Assembly: GCA_002729525.1 (NCBI GenBank)
Contig: PBYI01000053.1
Span: 310,001 to 374,000 of the forward strand
DNA: 64,000 bases
Direction: 5' to 3'
Source of the DNA: Nocardioides sp.
GTDB taxonomy: Bacteria > Actinomycetota > Actinomycetes > Propionibacteriales > Nocardioidaceae
Below are positions 25,785 to 34,877 of the stretch, piece after piece. Numbering within the stretch: position 1 is the stretch's first letter; each line of letters begins with the position of its first letter. The translations under genes were made by a program, and so were the position numbers. The notes beneath the pieces are model-generated. The model had not been told where the DNA came from and searched no databases. It saw only the letters and a program-made list of their open reading frames with translations.

Positions 25785-25930
25785 GGGTTTCGACTTCCTC
25801 CCTCGCTGGCGCTCGGTCGGGCTCAACCACCGGAGCGGGCTCGCGCTCGGTCGGGCTCAACCACCGGATCCGGCTGGCGCTCAATCGGGCTCAACCACCG
25901 GCATCGCTCGGGGTCGACCACCGGAGCGGG
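25785..25930. repeat. 34-bp-period repeats, downstream flank of HNH locus
   Basis: Opens with GGGGGTTTCGAC, then three copies of a unit containing GCTCGGTCGGGCTCAACCAC at exact 34-bp spacing (from 25809, 25843 and 25877; the third has GCTCAATCGGG) and a shortened fourth copy (25904-25924, GGGGTCGACCACCGG). It occupies nearly all of the 230-bp gap between the HNH start and the end of ddl and is related to copy B on the other side. Confidence 0.8.
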
Positions 25931-25933
25931 CGG

Positions 25934-27067
25934 TCAGCGCAGGCCCGTGCTCCGGGCCATCGCGAGGTCGACGAGGCGGTCGACGAGGGCCGGGTAGTCG
26001 AGCCCGGTGGCGTCCCACATCCGCGGGAACATCGACAGCGGGGTGAATCCCGGCATCGTGTTGAGCTCGTTGACGACGAGCCCTCCGTCGGGGGTCAGGA
26101 AGAAGTCGACCCGGGCGAGACCCTCGCAGCCGACGGCGTCGAAGGCGAGCGCGGCGAGGCGGCGTACCTCGGCGACGACGTCGGCGGGCAGGTCGGCCGG
26201 GACGTCGAGCTCGGTGGCCTCCTCAGGGAGGTACTTGGCCTCGAAGTCGTAGAAGTCGCGGTCGCCGGTGATCCGGATCTCCGCGGGCAGCGAGGTCTCG
26301 GGCGCACCGTCGGGGTCGACGTGCTGGAGCACGCCGCACTCGATCTCGCGGGCTCCCTCGGCGGAGACCTCCACGAGCACCTTGGGGTCGTGGCGCAGCG
26401 CCTCCTCGACGGCCTCGTCGAGCTCCTCGGGCGTGCGGGCCTTGCCGATGCCGATGCTGGAGCCGCCGCGGGCGGGCTTGACGAAGAGCGGGTAGCCGAG
26501 CGCGGCGGCGCGGTCACGGACGGCGCTCGCGTCGCGGTGCCACTCGCGCTCGGTCACGGTGATGCTGGGCTGCACCGGCAGGCCGGCGGCCGTCAGCACG
26601 ACCTTCATGTAGGCCTTGTCCATGCAGACGGCCGAGGCGAGCACGCCCGCGCCGACGTAGCGGACGCCGGCCATCTCGAGCATCCCCTGGAGCGTGCCGT
26701 CCTCGCCCCACGGGCCGTGCAGCAGCGGGAAGACGACGTCGACCTCACCGAGGGTCTCCGGAGGCGCCGACGGGGCGGAGACGACGAGGTCGGTGTGGTC
26801 GCTGGCGCGCTCGAGGGCGACCGGCGCGCCGTCGTCGAGGACGCTGGGGAGCTGGTCGGAGGAGACGATCCGCAGCCGCTCGACGTCGTCCGGCTGGAGC
26901 ACCCACCGTCCGTCCTGGGCGATGCCGACCGGCACCACGTCGTACCGGTCCCGGTCGAGCGCGGCGAGCACGCTGCCGGCGGTGACGCACGAGATGGCGT
27001 GCTCGCTCGAACGGCCGCCGAAGACGACGGCGACGCGGGGCTTGCGGGTGTGATCAGGGCCGGTCAC
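25934..27067 (-). CDS. ddl: D-alanine--D-alanine ligase
   Basis: Makes D-Ala-D-Ala for peptidoglycan. The 377-residue ATP-grasp enzyme has RVAVVFGGRSSEHAISC at the N-terminus, FPLLHGPWGEDGTLQG, the ATP-binding KPARGGSSIGIGKA, and the Mg-site RVDFFLTPDGGLVVNELNTM. The GTG at 27067 is supported by TAGGGT ending 7 nt upstream, predicting a leaderless mRNA from a symmetric promoter shared with the divergent PLP-enzyme gene. It is the usual length for the family. Confidence 0.96.
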   Translation of the reverse strand: MTGPDHTRKPRVAVVFGGRSSEHAISCVTAGSVLAALDRDRYDVVPVGIAQDGRWVLQPDDVERLRIVSSDQLPSVLDDGAPVALERASDHTDLVVSAPSAPPETLGEVDVVFPLLHGPWGEDGTLQGMLEMAGVRYVGAGVLASAVCMDKAYMKVVLTAAGLPVQPSITVTEREWHRDASAVRDRAAALGYPLFVKPARGGSSIGIGKARTPEELDEAVEEALRHDPKVLVEVSAEGAREIECGVLQHVDPDGAPETSLPAEIRITGDRDFYDFEAKYLPEEATELDVPADLPADVVAEVRRLAALAFDAVGCEGLARVDFFLTPDGGLVVNELNTMPGFTPLSMFPRMWDATGLDYPALVDRLVDLAMARSTGLR

Positions 27068-27074
27068 GCGCCCG

Positions 27075-27084
27075 ACCCTATCCT
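27075..27084. promoter_or_regulatory. Symmetric -10 element shared by ddl and the PLP-enzyme gene
   Basis: ACCCTATCCT contains TATCCT on the plus strand (27079-27084) and TAGGGT on the minus strand (27080-27075) sharing one TA step. Both start codons lie 7 nt from their hexamer. The whole divergent gap is only 24 bp, so both transcripts should begin at or within a base of the start codon. Confidence 0.7.
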
Positions 27085-27091
27085 CGCTGGC

Positions 27092-28156
27092 ATGCCCGAC
27101 CTGACACCTGCGACCGTGGCGGTGACCGCGGGTCGCCCCGCCCACGAGCCCGACGCCCCGCTGAACACCCCGATCACGATGGCCTCGACGTACGTCGCCG
27201 GCGGCGACCTGGAGTACGGGCGCTACGCCAACCCCACCTGGACGGCCTTCGAGGACGTCCTGGGCGCCCTGGAGGGCGGCTCGTGCGTGGCGTTCTCCTC
27301 CGGCATGGCGGCCGTGGCGACCGTGCTGGACCTCGTCGGCCACGGCGCGAAGGTCGTGATGCCGCGCCACGCCTACCTCGGCTCGGTGATGGGCCTGGCC
27401 GACCTGGAGGCACGGGGCCGGGTCACCGCGACGCTGGTCGACCTCGAGGACACCGACGCGGTCGTCGCCGCCTGCGAGGACGCCGCCCTGGTGTGGCTGG
27501 AGTCGCCGACCAACCCCGCGCTCGAGCTGACCGACGTGCCGCGCATCGTCGCGGCGGCACACGAGGCCGGGGCGTACGTCGTCCTGGACAACACCTTCGC
27601 CACTCCCCTGCTCCAGAGGCCGCTCGAGCAGGACGTCGACATCGTGCTGCACTCGGCCACCAAGATGCTGGGCGGCCACTCCGACCTTCTCCTGGGCGCC
27701 GTCGTCACCCGCGACGAGGAGCTCTTGGGCGTCCTGCGCGGACGCCGCTCGCTCACCGGCGCGGTGCCCGGCACGATGGAGGCCTGGCTCGCCACCCGCG
27801 GCATGCGCACCCTGCACCTGCGCGTCGAGCGCGCGCAGAGCAACGCGCAGGCGCTCGTCGAGCGGCTGCGCGGGCACGCCGCGGTCGAGGACGTGCGCTA
27901 CCCGGGCTTCGGCTCAATCGTGTCGGTCGTGCTGGCAGGCGGCGCGCTCGCCGGCGACCTGCTCGTGCGCAAGACGTCGCTGTGGGTGCACGCCACCTCG
28001 CTGGGTGGCGCGGAGTCGACCTTCGAGCGGCGCCGCCGCTGGAAGGGCGAGGCCCAGACCGTGCCGGAGGGTCTGGTGCGGCTCTCGGTCGGCATCGAGG
28101 ACGTCGAGGACCTCTGGGCGGACCTGTCGTCCGCGCTGGACGACGTCGTCGCCTGA
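27092..28156 (+). CDS. Cys/Met metabolism PLP-dependent enzyme (cystathionine gamma-synthase/lyase family)
   Basis: A 354-residue fold-type I PLP enzyme. It shows YGRYANPTWTAFED (substrate/PLP contact), SSGMAA (PLP phosphate loop), ESPTNPALELTD (Asp for PLP nitrogen at DNTFATP) and the Schiff-base lysine in HSATKMLGGHSDLL. It is slightly shorter than typical family members (~380-400). It could be a gamma-synthase, gamma-lyase or O-acyl-homoserine sulfhydrylase; sequence alone does not separate these. TATCCT ends 7 nt before the ATG (leaderless). Confidence 0.88.
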   Translation: MPDLTPATVAVTAGRPAHEPDAPLNTPITMASTYVAGGDLEYGRYANPTWTAFEDVLGALEGGSCVAFSSGMAAVATVLDLVGHGAKVVMPRHAYLGSVMGLADLEARGRVTATLVDLEDTDAVVAACEDAALVWLESPTNPALELTDVPRIVAAAHEAGAYVVLDNTFATPLLQRPLEQDVDIVLHSATKMLGGHSDLLLGAVVTRDEELLGVLRGRRSLTGAVPGTMEAWLATRGMRTLHLRVERAQSNAQALVERLRGHAAVEDVRYPGFGSIVSVVLAGGALAGDLLVRKTSLWVHATSLGGAESTFERRRRWKGEAQTVPEGLVRLSVGIEDVEDLWADLSSALDDVVA

Positions 28157-28182
28157 GGACGCGGCCTCCCCGCGCGGGAGGG

Positions 28183-29190
28183 CTACTCCATCTCCGCCTT
28201 CGTGTCGCGGGCGAGGATGGCGTCCACCATCTGGTTGGCCGTCATCCGCCCTGCGACCACGTCGTCGACGTACCGCGCGATCGGCACGTCGACCCCGCAC
28301 TGCTCGGCCAGCGCGCGCAGCGACGAGCACGACTTCACGCCCTCGGCGACCTGCCGGGTCGAGGCGAGGATCTCGTCGGTGGTGAGGCCGAGGCCGAGCT
28401 TCTCGCCGAACGTGCGGTTGCGCGACAGCGGCGAGGAGCAGGTGGCGACGAGGTCGCCGAGCCCGGCCAGACCCATCAGCGTGAGCGGGTTGGCCCCCAG
28501 CTTGGTCGCCAGGCGGGCGGTCTCGGCGAGGCCGCGGGTGATGACCGAGGCGGTGGAGTTGTCGCCGAAGCCCAGTCCGACGGCGATGCCGACCGCGAGG
28601 CCGACGACGTTCTTGTAGGCGCCACCGAGCTCGCACCCGACGACGTCGGTGCTGGTGTAGGGCCGGAACGCCGGGCTGTGGCAGCGGTCCTGCAGCCACC
28701 GCGCGACCGACTCGTCCTCGCAGGCCACCACGGACGCCGCGGGCTCGCGGCGGGCGATCTCCTTGGCGAGGTTGGGCCCGCTGATCACCGCGATCCGCTC
28801 CGGACCGGCACCGGTGACCTCGTGGATCACCTCGCTCATCCGCTTGAGCGTGCCGAGCTCGACGCCCTTCATCAACGACACCAGGACGGCGTCCGGCTCG
28901 ATGTGCGGCGCGAAGTCGACGAGGTTGTCGCGCAGCGTCTGCGACGGCGTGGCGAGCACGACCACGTCGGCGCCCTTCAGCGCGGCGGCCACGTCGTGCG
29001 TCGCCGACACCGCCGGCGGCAGCTGGATGCCGTGCAGGTAGTCGGGGTTCTCCCGCTCGGTGTTGATCGCCTCGGCGACCTCCTCGCGGCGCGCCCACAG
29101 CACGACGTCGTTGCCGCCGTCGGCGAGCACGATGGAGAACGCCGTCCCCCACGAGCCGGCACCGAGGACCGCGACCTTGCCCTGACCCAT
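28183..29190 (-). CDS. gpsA: Glycerol-3-phosphate dehydrogenase [NAD(P)+]
   Basis: Reduces dihydroxyacetone phosphate to sn-glycerol-3-phosphate for phospholipids. 335 residues, with Rossmann GAGSWGTAFSIVLADGG, SGPNLAKEIA and the catalytic lysine in GGAYKNVVGLAVG. It lies 3 bp after plsC, whose product uses glycerol-3-phosphate-derived substrate, so the pair forms a phospholipid operon. Confidence 0.97.
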   Translation of the reverse strand: MGQGKVAVLGAGSWGTAFSIVLADGGNDVVLWARREEVAEAINTERENPDYLHGIQLPPAVSATHDVAAALKGADVVVLATPSQTLRDNLVDFAPHIEPDAVLVSLMKGVELGTLKRMSEVIHEVTGAGPERIAVISGPNLAKEIARREPAASVVACEDESVARWLQDRCHSPAFRPYTSTDVVGCELGGAYKNVVGLAVGIAVGLGFGDNSTASVITRGLAETARLATKLGANPLTLMGLAGLGDLVATCSSPLSRNRTFGEKLGLGLTTDEILASTRQVAEGVKSCSSLRALAEQCGVDVPIARYVDDVVAGRMTANQMVDAILARDTKAEME

Positions 29191-29193
29191 GCC

Positions 29194-29952
29194 TCAGCCC
29201 GCCTCTCGCTGGTCGTCACGCTTCTTCTTGTAGGGATCACCCTGCACCCGCATGTCGTAGCGCTGCGCGGGCGGCTCCTCGCCGCGGATCTCGGCGACGA
29301 GGCCGGTGATGGCGTCCATGATCCGCTCGGTGGCCTGCTCGAACTCGTCGCGCCCGGGATCGCTCATCAGGTCCGCCAGGTCGACGGGCTCGCCGACGTA
29401 CATCCGGATGGTCTTGCGGGGGAAGAAGTGCGGCGTGGAGGAGTACGCCGGCAGGATCTCCTGCGCGCCCCACTGGCCGACCGGGATGACCGGGCAGCCG
29501 GTCGCCAGGGCGATCCGGGCAGCGCCGGACTTGCCGACCATCGGCCAGCCGTCGGGGTCGCGGGTGATGGTGCCCTCGGGGTAGACGACGACGCACTTGC
29601 CGTCGCGTACAGCCTCGACCGCCGCGGAGTAGGCGCCACCGGCGGCCGCGGAGTGCCGTTCGACCGGGATCTGGCCCGCCCCGCGCATGATCGGGCCGAG
29701 GAACGTGACCTTGAACAGCGCCGCCTTGGCCAGGTAGCGCGGGATCCGACCGTGGTCGAAGACCAGGTGCGCCGCCGTCAGCGGGTCGAGGTGGGACAGG
29801 TGGTTGATGACGATCACGAAGCCGCCTCGCGCGGGCAGCCGCTCGCCGTTCACCCAGTCGCGCTTGGTGAGCAGGAGCAGCAGCGGCTTGAGGATCAACG
29901 CGCAGAACCCGAAGGCCCAGCCGCGTCTTTCTTGCATCGGTCGGACACGCAC
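29194..29952 (-). CDS. 1-acyl-sn-glycerol-3-phosphate acyltransferase (PlsC family)
   Basis: Membrane-associated acyltransferase that acylates lysophosphatidate or a related lysophospholipid. The catalytic motif is INHLSHLDPLTA (His-X4-Asp), with VVYPEGTITRD as the glycerophosphate-binding block and a hydrophobic segment near residues 15-30. I chose GTG 29952 (252 residues) rather than the downstream ATG 29937 because TAACCT ends exactly 7 nt before it, matching the leaderless pattern elsewhere. Upstream of gpsA in one operon. Confidence 0.88.
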   Translation of the reverse strand: MRVRPMQERRGWAFGFCALILKPLLLLLTKRDWVNGERLPARGGFVIVINHLSHLDPLTAAHLVFDHGRIPRYLAKAALFKVTFLGPIMRGAGQIPVERHSAAAGGAYSAAVEAVRDGKCVVVYPEGTITRDPDGWPMVGKSGAARIALATGCPVIPVGQWGAQEILPAYSSTPHFFPRKTIRMYVGEPVDLADLMSDPGRDEFEQATERIMDAITGLVAEIRGEEPPAQRYDMRVQGDPYKKKRDDQREAG

Positions 29953-30030
29953 GGACGGCAGGTTACTCGGCGGTCCGGGCGGGTGCCGACCGGCTGAGAC
30001 CGCCGACGGCGCGGCTGGCAGGATCGTCGG

Positions 30031-30687
30031 GTGACCCAGGTGCAGCACGTCGTCGTGGTGCCGGCCAAGCCGCCGGTGCGCGGCAAGTCCCGCCTGGATG
30101 CGCTCCCCGACTCCGACCGCCCCGGACTGGCGGCGGCGTTCGCCGAGGACACCGTCGCCACCGCCTTGAGGACCCCGACGGTCGCGCGGGTGCTCGTCGC
30201 CACCGACGACGCCGCGCTCGCCGGTCGCGTGCGGGCGCTCGGTGCCGAGGCCGTGCCGGACGGCGACACCCGCGGCCTCAACCACGCGCTCGGCCAAGCC
30301 GTCAGCGAGGCGCACCGTCGCTGGCCCGACCTCAAGCCGGTCGCGCTGCTGGCCGACCTGCCCGCGCTGCGGCCCACCGACCTGGAGCGTGCGCTCGCGG
30401 CCGCGGCCACGCTCGCGCCCGACGGTCCGGCGTACGTCGTCGACGCCGACGGGACAGGCTCCACCTGCTACTGCGCGCCGTACGACGTGTTCGCGCCACG
30501 ATTCGGCGCCGGCTCGGCCGCCGCGCACGCCGACGCCGGGGCGCACGCACTGCCCGGCGACCTACCCGGGTTGAGGCGCGACGTCGACGACGTGGACGAC
30601 CTGCGGGCGGCCGTGGCGCTGGGGGTGGGCCCACGCACGGCCGCCCGGTTGGTCGGGATCGACCTGGGTCGTCCGGCCGCCGGGTAG
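30031..30687 (+). CDS. cofC: Phosphoenolpyruvate / 2-phospho-L-lactate guanylyltransferase (F420 synthesis)
   Basis: CofC/FbiD activates PEP or phospholactate with GTP for coenzyme F420. The 218-residue nucleotidyltransferase has VVVPAKPPVRGKSRL (nucleotide loop), a LLADLPAL metal site and DADGTGSTCYCAPYDVF near the end. CAGGAT, preceded by TGG, ends 6 nt before the GTG start, suggesting a leaderless mRNA. Other F420 genes are not in the window. Confidence 0.92.
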   Translation: MTQVQHVVVVPAKPPVRGKSRLDALPDSDRPGLAAAFAEDTVATALRTPTVARVLVATDDAALAGRVRALGAEAVPDGDTRGLNHALGQAVSEAHRRWPDLKPVALLADLPALRPTDLERALAAAATLAPDGPAYVVDADGTGSTCYCAPYDVFAPRFGAGSAAAHADAGAHALPGDLPGLRRDVDDVDDLRAAVALGVGPRTAARLVGIDLGRPAAG

Positions 30688-30703
30688 ACGACCGGACGCC
30701 TGC

Positions 30704-31513
30704 TCAGCTGCTGGAGCTGCTCGTGGTGTCGGAGCTGCTGCCGCTGTCGGGGGTCGCGGGCGGAGTGGCCGGCGGGGCGGAGGTCTCCGCGGCCGGGGGC
30801 GGCGTCGGAGCGGGCGTGGCCTTCTTTGCCGGCGTCGACTTCTTGGCGGTGGTGGTCTTCTTCGCCGGCGTCGACTTCTTCGCCGTGGTGGTCTTGGCCG
30901 TCGTCGTCTTCTTCGCCGGAGCGGACTTCTTCGCCGGAGCGGACTTCTTCGCCGGAGCGGACTTCTTCGCGGTGGCGGTCTTCTTGGCGGGCGTGACCTT
31001 CTTCGCCGGCGCCGACTTCTTCGCGGTGGCGGTCTTCTTGGCCGGCGTCGCCTTCGTCGGTGTCGACTTCTTCGCGGGGGCCGACTTCTTGGCCGCGGTG
31101 GACTTCTTGGCGGGCGTCTTCTTGGCCGTGGCCTTCTTGGCCGTGGCCTTCTTGGCCGTCTTCTTCGCGGGCGCTGCCTTCGTCGCCGGAGCGGCCTTCT
31201 TCGCCGGAGCCGGCTCCGCCGTCTTCTTGCGACCGCCGCCGGTCACCTTGGCCGCGGCGGCCTTGGCCGGAGCGGTGGCGGCATCGGTCAGCTTGGTCGC
31301 GCCGTCGACGACGGCCTTGAACTGGGCGCCCGGGGTGAAGGTGGCCTCGCGCAGCTTCTTCTCGAAGGAGCCGAAGCCGGTGAGGGCGACCTTCTCCCCC
31401 TTGCCGACCTGCTGGGTGATCGTGTCGACCACCGACTCCAGCGCGTGCGCGGCGGCCTTCCGGTTGCCCTCGAACCGCGCCGCGAGCGCGTCGATGAACT
31501 GGGTCTTGTTCAC
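30704..31513 (-). CDS. HU-family DNA-binding protein with long Lys/Ala/Pro tail
   Basis: A nucleoid protein of 269 residues. Residues 1-52 are a typical HU helical body (NKTQFIDALAARFEGNRKAA ... KVALTGFGSFEKK). Directly after FEKKLR the sequence runs into EATFTPGAQFKAVV: the usual ~20-residue beta-arm with its RNP.TG tip appears to be missing. About 190 residues of PAKK/TAKK-type repeats follow (like mycobacterial HupB), ending in an acidic/Ser tail. Within the tail, 30909-30962 is three identical 18-bp units. The GTG start has GGAAGG upstream. It ends 16 bp from convergent cofC. Confidence 0.92.
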   Translation of the reverse strand: MNKTQFIDALAARFEGNRKAAAHALESVVDTITQQVGKGEKVALTGFGSFEKKLREATFTPGAQFKAVVDGATKLTDAATAPAKAAAAKVTGGGRKKTAEPAPAKKAAPATKAAPAKKTAKKATAKKATAKKTPAKKSTAAKKSAPAKKSTPTKATPAKKTATAKKSAPAKKVTPAKKTATAKKSAPAKKSAPAKKSAPAKKTTTAKTTTAKKSTPAKKTTTAKKSTPAKKATPAPTPPPAAETSAPPATPPATPDSGSSSDTTSSSSS

Positions 31514-31652
31514 TGCTGGTCCTTCCGACCGGTGGAGCGCGCCGGACGCGGATTGGCCGACGTCTCCGGTCACGCTAGGCAACCGGGGACGCGGCCACAA
31601 CGCCCCCGCGCGCACTCGGCGCGTCGGGAAGGTCCCGCGGGAGGACCGAGGG

Positions 31653-32252
31653 TCAGAGCGTGGCGGGCTTCCAGCTGGGCCGGGTCGCCTCGAACGCCGC
31701 GATGTCGTCAGCGTGGCCGAGGGTGATGCCGATGTCGTCGAGGCCCTCGAGCAGGCGCCAGCGCGTGTAGTCGTCGATGTCGAAGGAGTCCTCGACGGCG
31801 CCCTCGCCCTCGCCCGCGCGCAGCGTGCGGGACTCGAGGTCGACGGTGACCTGGGTGCCCGGCTGGTCCTCGAGGAGGTCCCAGAGCCGCTGCACGACCT
31901 TCTCGTCTACCTGCGCGGCGAGGAGTCCGGCCTTGCCGGAGTTGCCGCGGAAGATGTCGCCGAAGCGGGAGGAGATGACGACCTTGAAGCCGTAGTTCTG
32001 CAGCGCCCAGACGGCGTGCTCGCGCGAGGAGCCGGTGCCGAAGTCGGGTCCAGCGACGAGCACGGTGCCGGTCGAGTAGGGCTCCCGGTTGAGCACGAAC
32101 TCCGAGTCGTTGCGCCAGGCCGCGAACAGGCCGTCCTCGAAGCCGTCACGCGTGACGCGCTTGAGGTAGACCGCCGGGATGATCTGGTCGGTGTCGACGT
32201 TGCTGCGCTTGAGCGGGACGCCCGTGCCGGTGTGCGTGGTGAACTTGTCCAT
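31653..32252 (-). CDS. leuD: 3-isopropylmalate dehydratase, small subunit
   Basis: Partner of LeuC in isomerising 2- to 3-isopropylmalate in leucine synthesis. 199 residues, with [28 protein letters not shown] and [12 protein letters not shown]. The gap of 14 bp after leuC and a GGAG before the ATG indicate one operon. Controlled presumably by the divergent IclR-type gene. Confidence 0.97.
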   Translation of the reverse strand: MDKFTTHTGTGVPLKRSNVDTDQIIPAVYLKRVTRDGFEDGLFAAWRNDSEFVLNREPYSTGTVLVAGPDFGTGSSREHAVWALQNYGFKVVISSRFGDIFRGNSGKAGLLAAQVDEKVVQRLWDLLEDQPGTQVTVDLESRTLRAGEGEGAVEDSFDIDDYTRWRLLEGLDDIGITLGHADDIAAFEATRPSWKPATL

Positions 32253-32266
32253 GGCGTGAGCTCCGT

Positions 32267-33667
32267 TCAGTCCAGGTCAGCGGGGGACGAGAGGGTGCCG
32301 CGCACGGCGGTGGCCGCGGCGACGGGCACCGACACCAGGTGCGTGCGACCGCCCTTGCCCTGCCGGCCCTCGAAGTTGCGGTTGGACGTCGACGCGCTGC
32401 GCTCACCGGGGGTGAGGGTGTCGGGGTTCATGCCCAGGCACATCGAGCAGCCGGCGCCGCGCCACTCGGCGCCCGCTTCCTTGAAGATGACGTCGAGGCC
32501 CTCCTCCTCGGCCTGCAGACGCACCCGCACCGAGCCGGGGACGACGAGCAGCCGGGTGTCGGCGGCGACCTTGCGCCCCTCGATCACCTGGGCGGCGAGG
32601 CGGAGGTCCTCGATGCGGCCGTTGGTGCAGGAGCCGACGAAGACGGTGTCGACCTTGACCTCGCGCATCGGGGTGCCGGCCTCGAGGCCCATGTAGGCGA
32701 GCGCCTTCTCGCAGGCGACCCGGTCCTGCTCGTCCTCGAAGTCCGAGGGCGCGGGCACGGAGGCACCGAGCGGCACGCCCTGGCCCGGGTTGGTGCCCCA
32801 CGTGACGAAGGGCGTCATGGTCGAGGCGTCGAGCACGATCTCCTTGTCGAAGATCGCGTCGTCGTCGGTGCGCAGGCTCTTCCAGTGCTCGACCGCGGCG
32901 TCCCAGGCGGCACCCTGAGGCGCCTCGGGGCGACCCTTGATGTAGTCGAACGTCGTCTGGTCGGGCGCGATGAGGCCGGCCTTGGCGCCCCACTCGATCG
33001 ACATGTTGCAGATGGTCATCCGGCTCTCCATGGAGAGCTCCTCGACCGCCTGCCCGCGGTACTCCACGATGTAGCCCTGGCCGCCGCCGGTGCCGGTGTG
33101 CGCGATCAGGTTGAGCACGAGGTCCTTGGCGGTGACGCCGTCGGGCAACGAGCCCTCGATCGTGACGGCCATCGTCTTCGGCTTGGCCTGCGGCAGGGTC
33201 TGGGTGGCGAGCACGTGCTCGACCTCGGACGTGCCGATGCCGAACGCGATCGCACCGAAGGCGCCGTGCGTGGAGGTGTGGGAGTCGCCGCACACGATCG
33301 TCATGCCGGGCTGGGTCAGGCCCAGCTGCGGACCGACGACGTGGACGATGCCCTGGTCGAGGTCGCCGAGCGGGTGCAGGCGCACGCCGAACTCCTCGGC
33401 GTTGCGACGGAGCGTCTCGACCTGGGTGCGCGAGACCGGGTCGGCGATCGGCTTGTCCCAGTCGAGCGTGGGGACGTTGTGGTCCTCGGTCGCCAGGGTG
33501 AGGTCGGGGCGGCGGACGGTGCGACCGGCGAGCCGGAGGCCGTCGAACGCCTGGGGGCTGGTCACCTCGTGGATGAGATGGAGGTCGATGAAGAGGAGGT
33601 CCGGCTCTCCCGGGACCGTCCGGACGACGTGCTCGTCCCAGACCTTCTCCGCCAGTGTCCTGCCCAT
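32267..33667 (-). CDS. leuC: 3-isopropylmalate dehydratase, large subunit
   Basis: The 4Fe-4S aconitase-family subunit, 466 residues. Cluster cysteines are in [12 protein letters not shown] and [26 protein letters not shown] is the substrate loop. ATG 33667 starts the canonical [14 protein letters not shown], with GGAGAG upstream; the frame extends upstream without family similarity. Operon with leuD. Confidence 0.97.
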   Translation of the reverse strand: MGRTLAEKVWDEHVVRTVPGEPDLLFIDLHLIHEVTSPQAFDGLRLAGRTVRRPDLTLATEDHNVPTLDWDKPIADPVSRTQVETLRRNAEEFGVRLHPLGDLDQGIVHVVGPQLGLTQPGMTIVCGDSHTSTHGAFGAIAFGIGTSEVEHVLATQTLPQAKPKTMAVTIEGSLPDGVTAKDLVLNLIAHTGTGGGQGYIVEYRGQAVEELSMESRMTICNMSIEWGAKAGLIAPDQTTFDYIKGRPEAPQGAAWDAAVEHWKSLRTDDDAIFDKEIVLDASTMTPFVTWGTNPGQGVPLGASVPAPSDFEDEQDRVACEKALAYMGLEAGTPMREVKVDTVFVGSCTNGRIEDLRLAAQVIEGRKVAADTRLLVVPGSVRVRLQAEEEGLDVIFKEAGAEWRGAGCSMCLGMNPDTLTPGERSASTSNRNFEGRQGKGGRTHLVSVPVAAATAVRGTLSSPADLD

Positions 33668-33764
33668 GGGCTGACTCTCCTCGTCACACTCGTGCGCGGC
33701 CCGTGGCCGCCTGGTCGTACGTCGGCCGGGTCCTCCCGGCGACACAGCACACCGTACCGGTTGC

Positions 33765-33781
33765 GTCCCAACTTCTGAGAC
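33765..33781. promoter_or_regulatory. Candidate IclR-type operator between leuC and its regulator
   Basis: GTCCCA-ACTTC-TGAGAC is an imperfect inverted repeat (5 of 6 positions) in the 128-bp divergent gap. A second short inverted repeat, GGCA-GTAT-TGCC (33782-33793), abuts it and overlaps the CAGTAT -10 of the regulator gene. Both are well placed for autorepression. Binding is inferred. Confidence 0.4.
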
Positions 33782-33795
33782 GGCAGTATTGCCAT

Positions 33796-34518
33796 ATGGA
33801 CAACTCCAGTGGTGTCGGCGTCCTCGACAAGGCAGCCCTCGTGCTCACCGCCCTCGAGTCCGGCCCAGCCACCCTCGCCGGCCTGGTCGCCGGCACCGGC
33901 CTCGCCCGACCCACCGCGCACCGCCTGGCGGTCGCCCTGGAGCACCACCGACTGGTGGCCCGCGACATGCAGGGCCGATTCGTGCTCGGCCCCCGCCTGG
34001 CCGAGCTCGCCGCCGCGGCCGGCGAGGACCGGCTGCTGGCCACCGCCGGACCGGTGCTGGCCCGGCTGCGCGACATCACCGGCGAGTCGGCCCAGCTGTG
34101 GCGCCGTCAGGGCGAGTTCCGCGTCTGCGTCGCCGCGGCCGAGCGCCCCTCCGGCCTGCGCGACACGATCCCGGTCGGATCGCAGCTGACCATGCGCGCG
34201 GGCTCCGCCGCCCAGGTGCTGCTGGCCTGGGAGGACCCCGAGCGCATCCAGCGCGGGCTGCAGAACTCCGCGTTCTCCGCGGCCGCCCTGTCGGGCATCC
34301 GTCGCCGCGGCTGGGCGCAGTCGATCGGCGAGCGCGAGGCCGGCGTGGCCTCGGTGTCGGCACCCGTGCGCTCCCCCGCCGGCAAGATCATCGCCGCAGT
34401 CTCGGTCTCCGGTCCGCTGGAGCGCCTGACCCGCCAGCCCGGGCGGATGCACGCGCCCGCCGTGCTCGCGGCCGCCGAGCGACTGTCGGAGTCCCTGCGA
34501 CGCGCCGCGGCCGAGTAG
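33796..34518 (+). CDS. IclR-family transcriptional regulator (NdgR/LtbR-like)
   Basis: A 240-residue IclR regulator: N-terminal winged helix ([38 protein letters not shown]) and C-terminal effector domain. The position, divergent from leuCD, is that of NdgR in Streptomyces and LtbR in Corynebacterium, which control leucine genes; the assignment rests on family and location. CAGTAT ends 6 nt before the ATG (leaderless). Confidence 0.9.
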   Translation: MDNSSGVGVLDKAALVLTALESGPATLAGLVAGTGLARPTAHRLAVALEHHRLVARDMQGRFVLGPRLAELAAAAGEDRLLATAGPVLARLRDITGESAQLWRRQGEFRVCVAAAERPSGLRDTIPVGSQLTMRAGSAAQVLLAWEDPERIQRGLQNSAFSAAALSGIRRRGWAQSIGEREAGVASVSAPVRSPAGKIIAAVSVSGPLERLTRQPGRMHAPAVLAAAERLSESLRRAAAE

Positions 34519-34687
34519 TCGTCGGTCGAGCGCCGAGGGTCGCGAGACGACTCCTCACCCAGCGCTGCCCGTTCGTGACTGGTCCGCACCAGGACCAAGG
34601 TCCCGTGCGCGCATTGTTCGGACGGGCACCGCGAATGCCTCCTTCAGGGGATGCCCCCGGGTGGTAGCGCCTCGGCATACTCGATGC

Positions 34688-34855
34688 ATGGGCACACTGC
34701 TCGCCGTCACCTTCCTGGTGGCGCTCCCCCTTGCGCTCCTGGTGGACGTCGTCCTCAGCCACCGGCCGCGCGCCCCTCACGCCGCCCCCGCCGCCATGGC
34801 CGGGGCGGAGACCGTCACGCTCTCCCCGGCTCCGCCGACCGCCGAGCCCGTCTGA
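34688..34855 (+). CDS. Small single-pass membrane protein
   Basis: A 55-residue open frame. Residues 2-24 are a hydrophobic helix (GTLLAVTFLVALPLALLVDVV), followed by a short His/Arg/Pro-rich tail. CATACT ends 6 nt before the ATG, so a leaderless promoter is in place. I do not recognise a family and it is too short to be sure of. Confidence 0.5.
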   Translation: MGTLLAVTFLVALPLALLVDVVLSHRPRAPHAAPAAMAGAETVTLSPAPPTAEPV

Positions 34856-34877
34856 GCACCGGCGGCCGGCCCTCGGG

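Noticed and set aside
25785..25930. Regular repeats considered as a CRISPR array
   Set aside because: The 34-bp period includes spacers of only ~8 bp, units are not palindromic in the CRISPR way, and no cas genes are present.
30723..32696. Plus-strand frame with repeated Phe/Ala/Gly hydrophobic units
   Set aside because: It is the exact antisense of the Lys/Ala/Pro repeats of the HU tail and then runs antisense to leuD; it has no start context.
34519..34687. Inverted AGTCGTC/GACGACT after the IclR gene as a terminator
   Set aside because: Only 7 bp over a long loop, without a T-tract; too weak to list.
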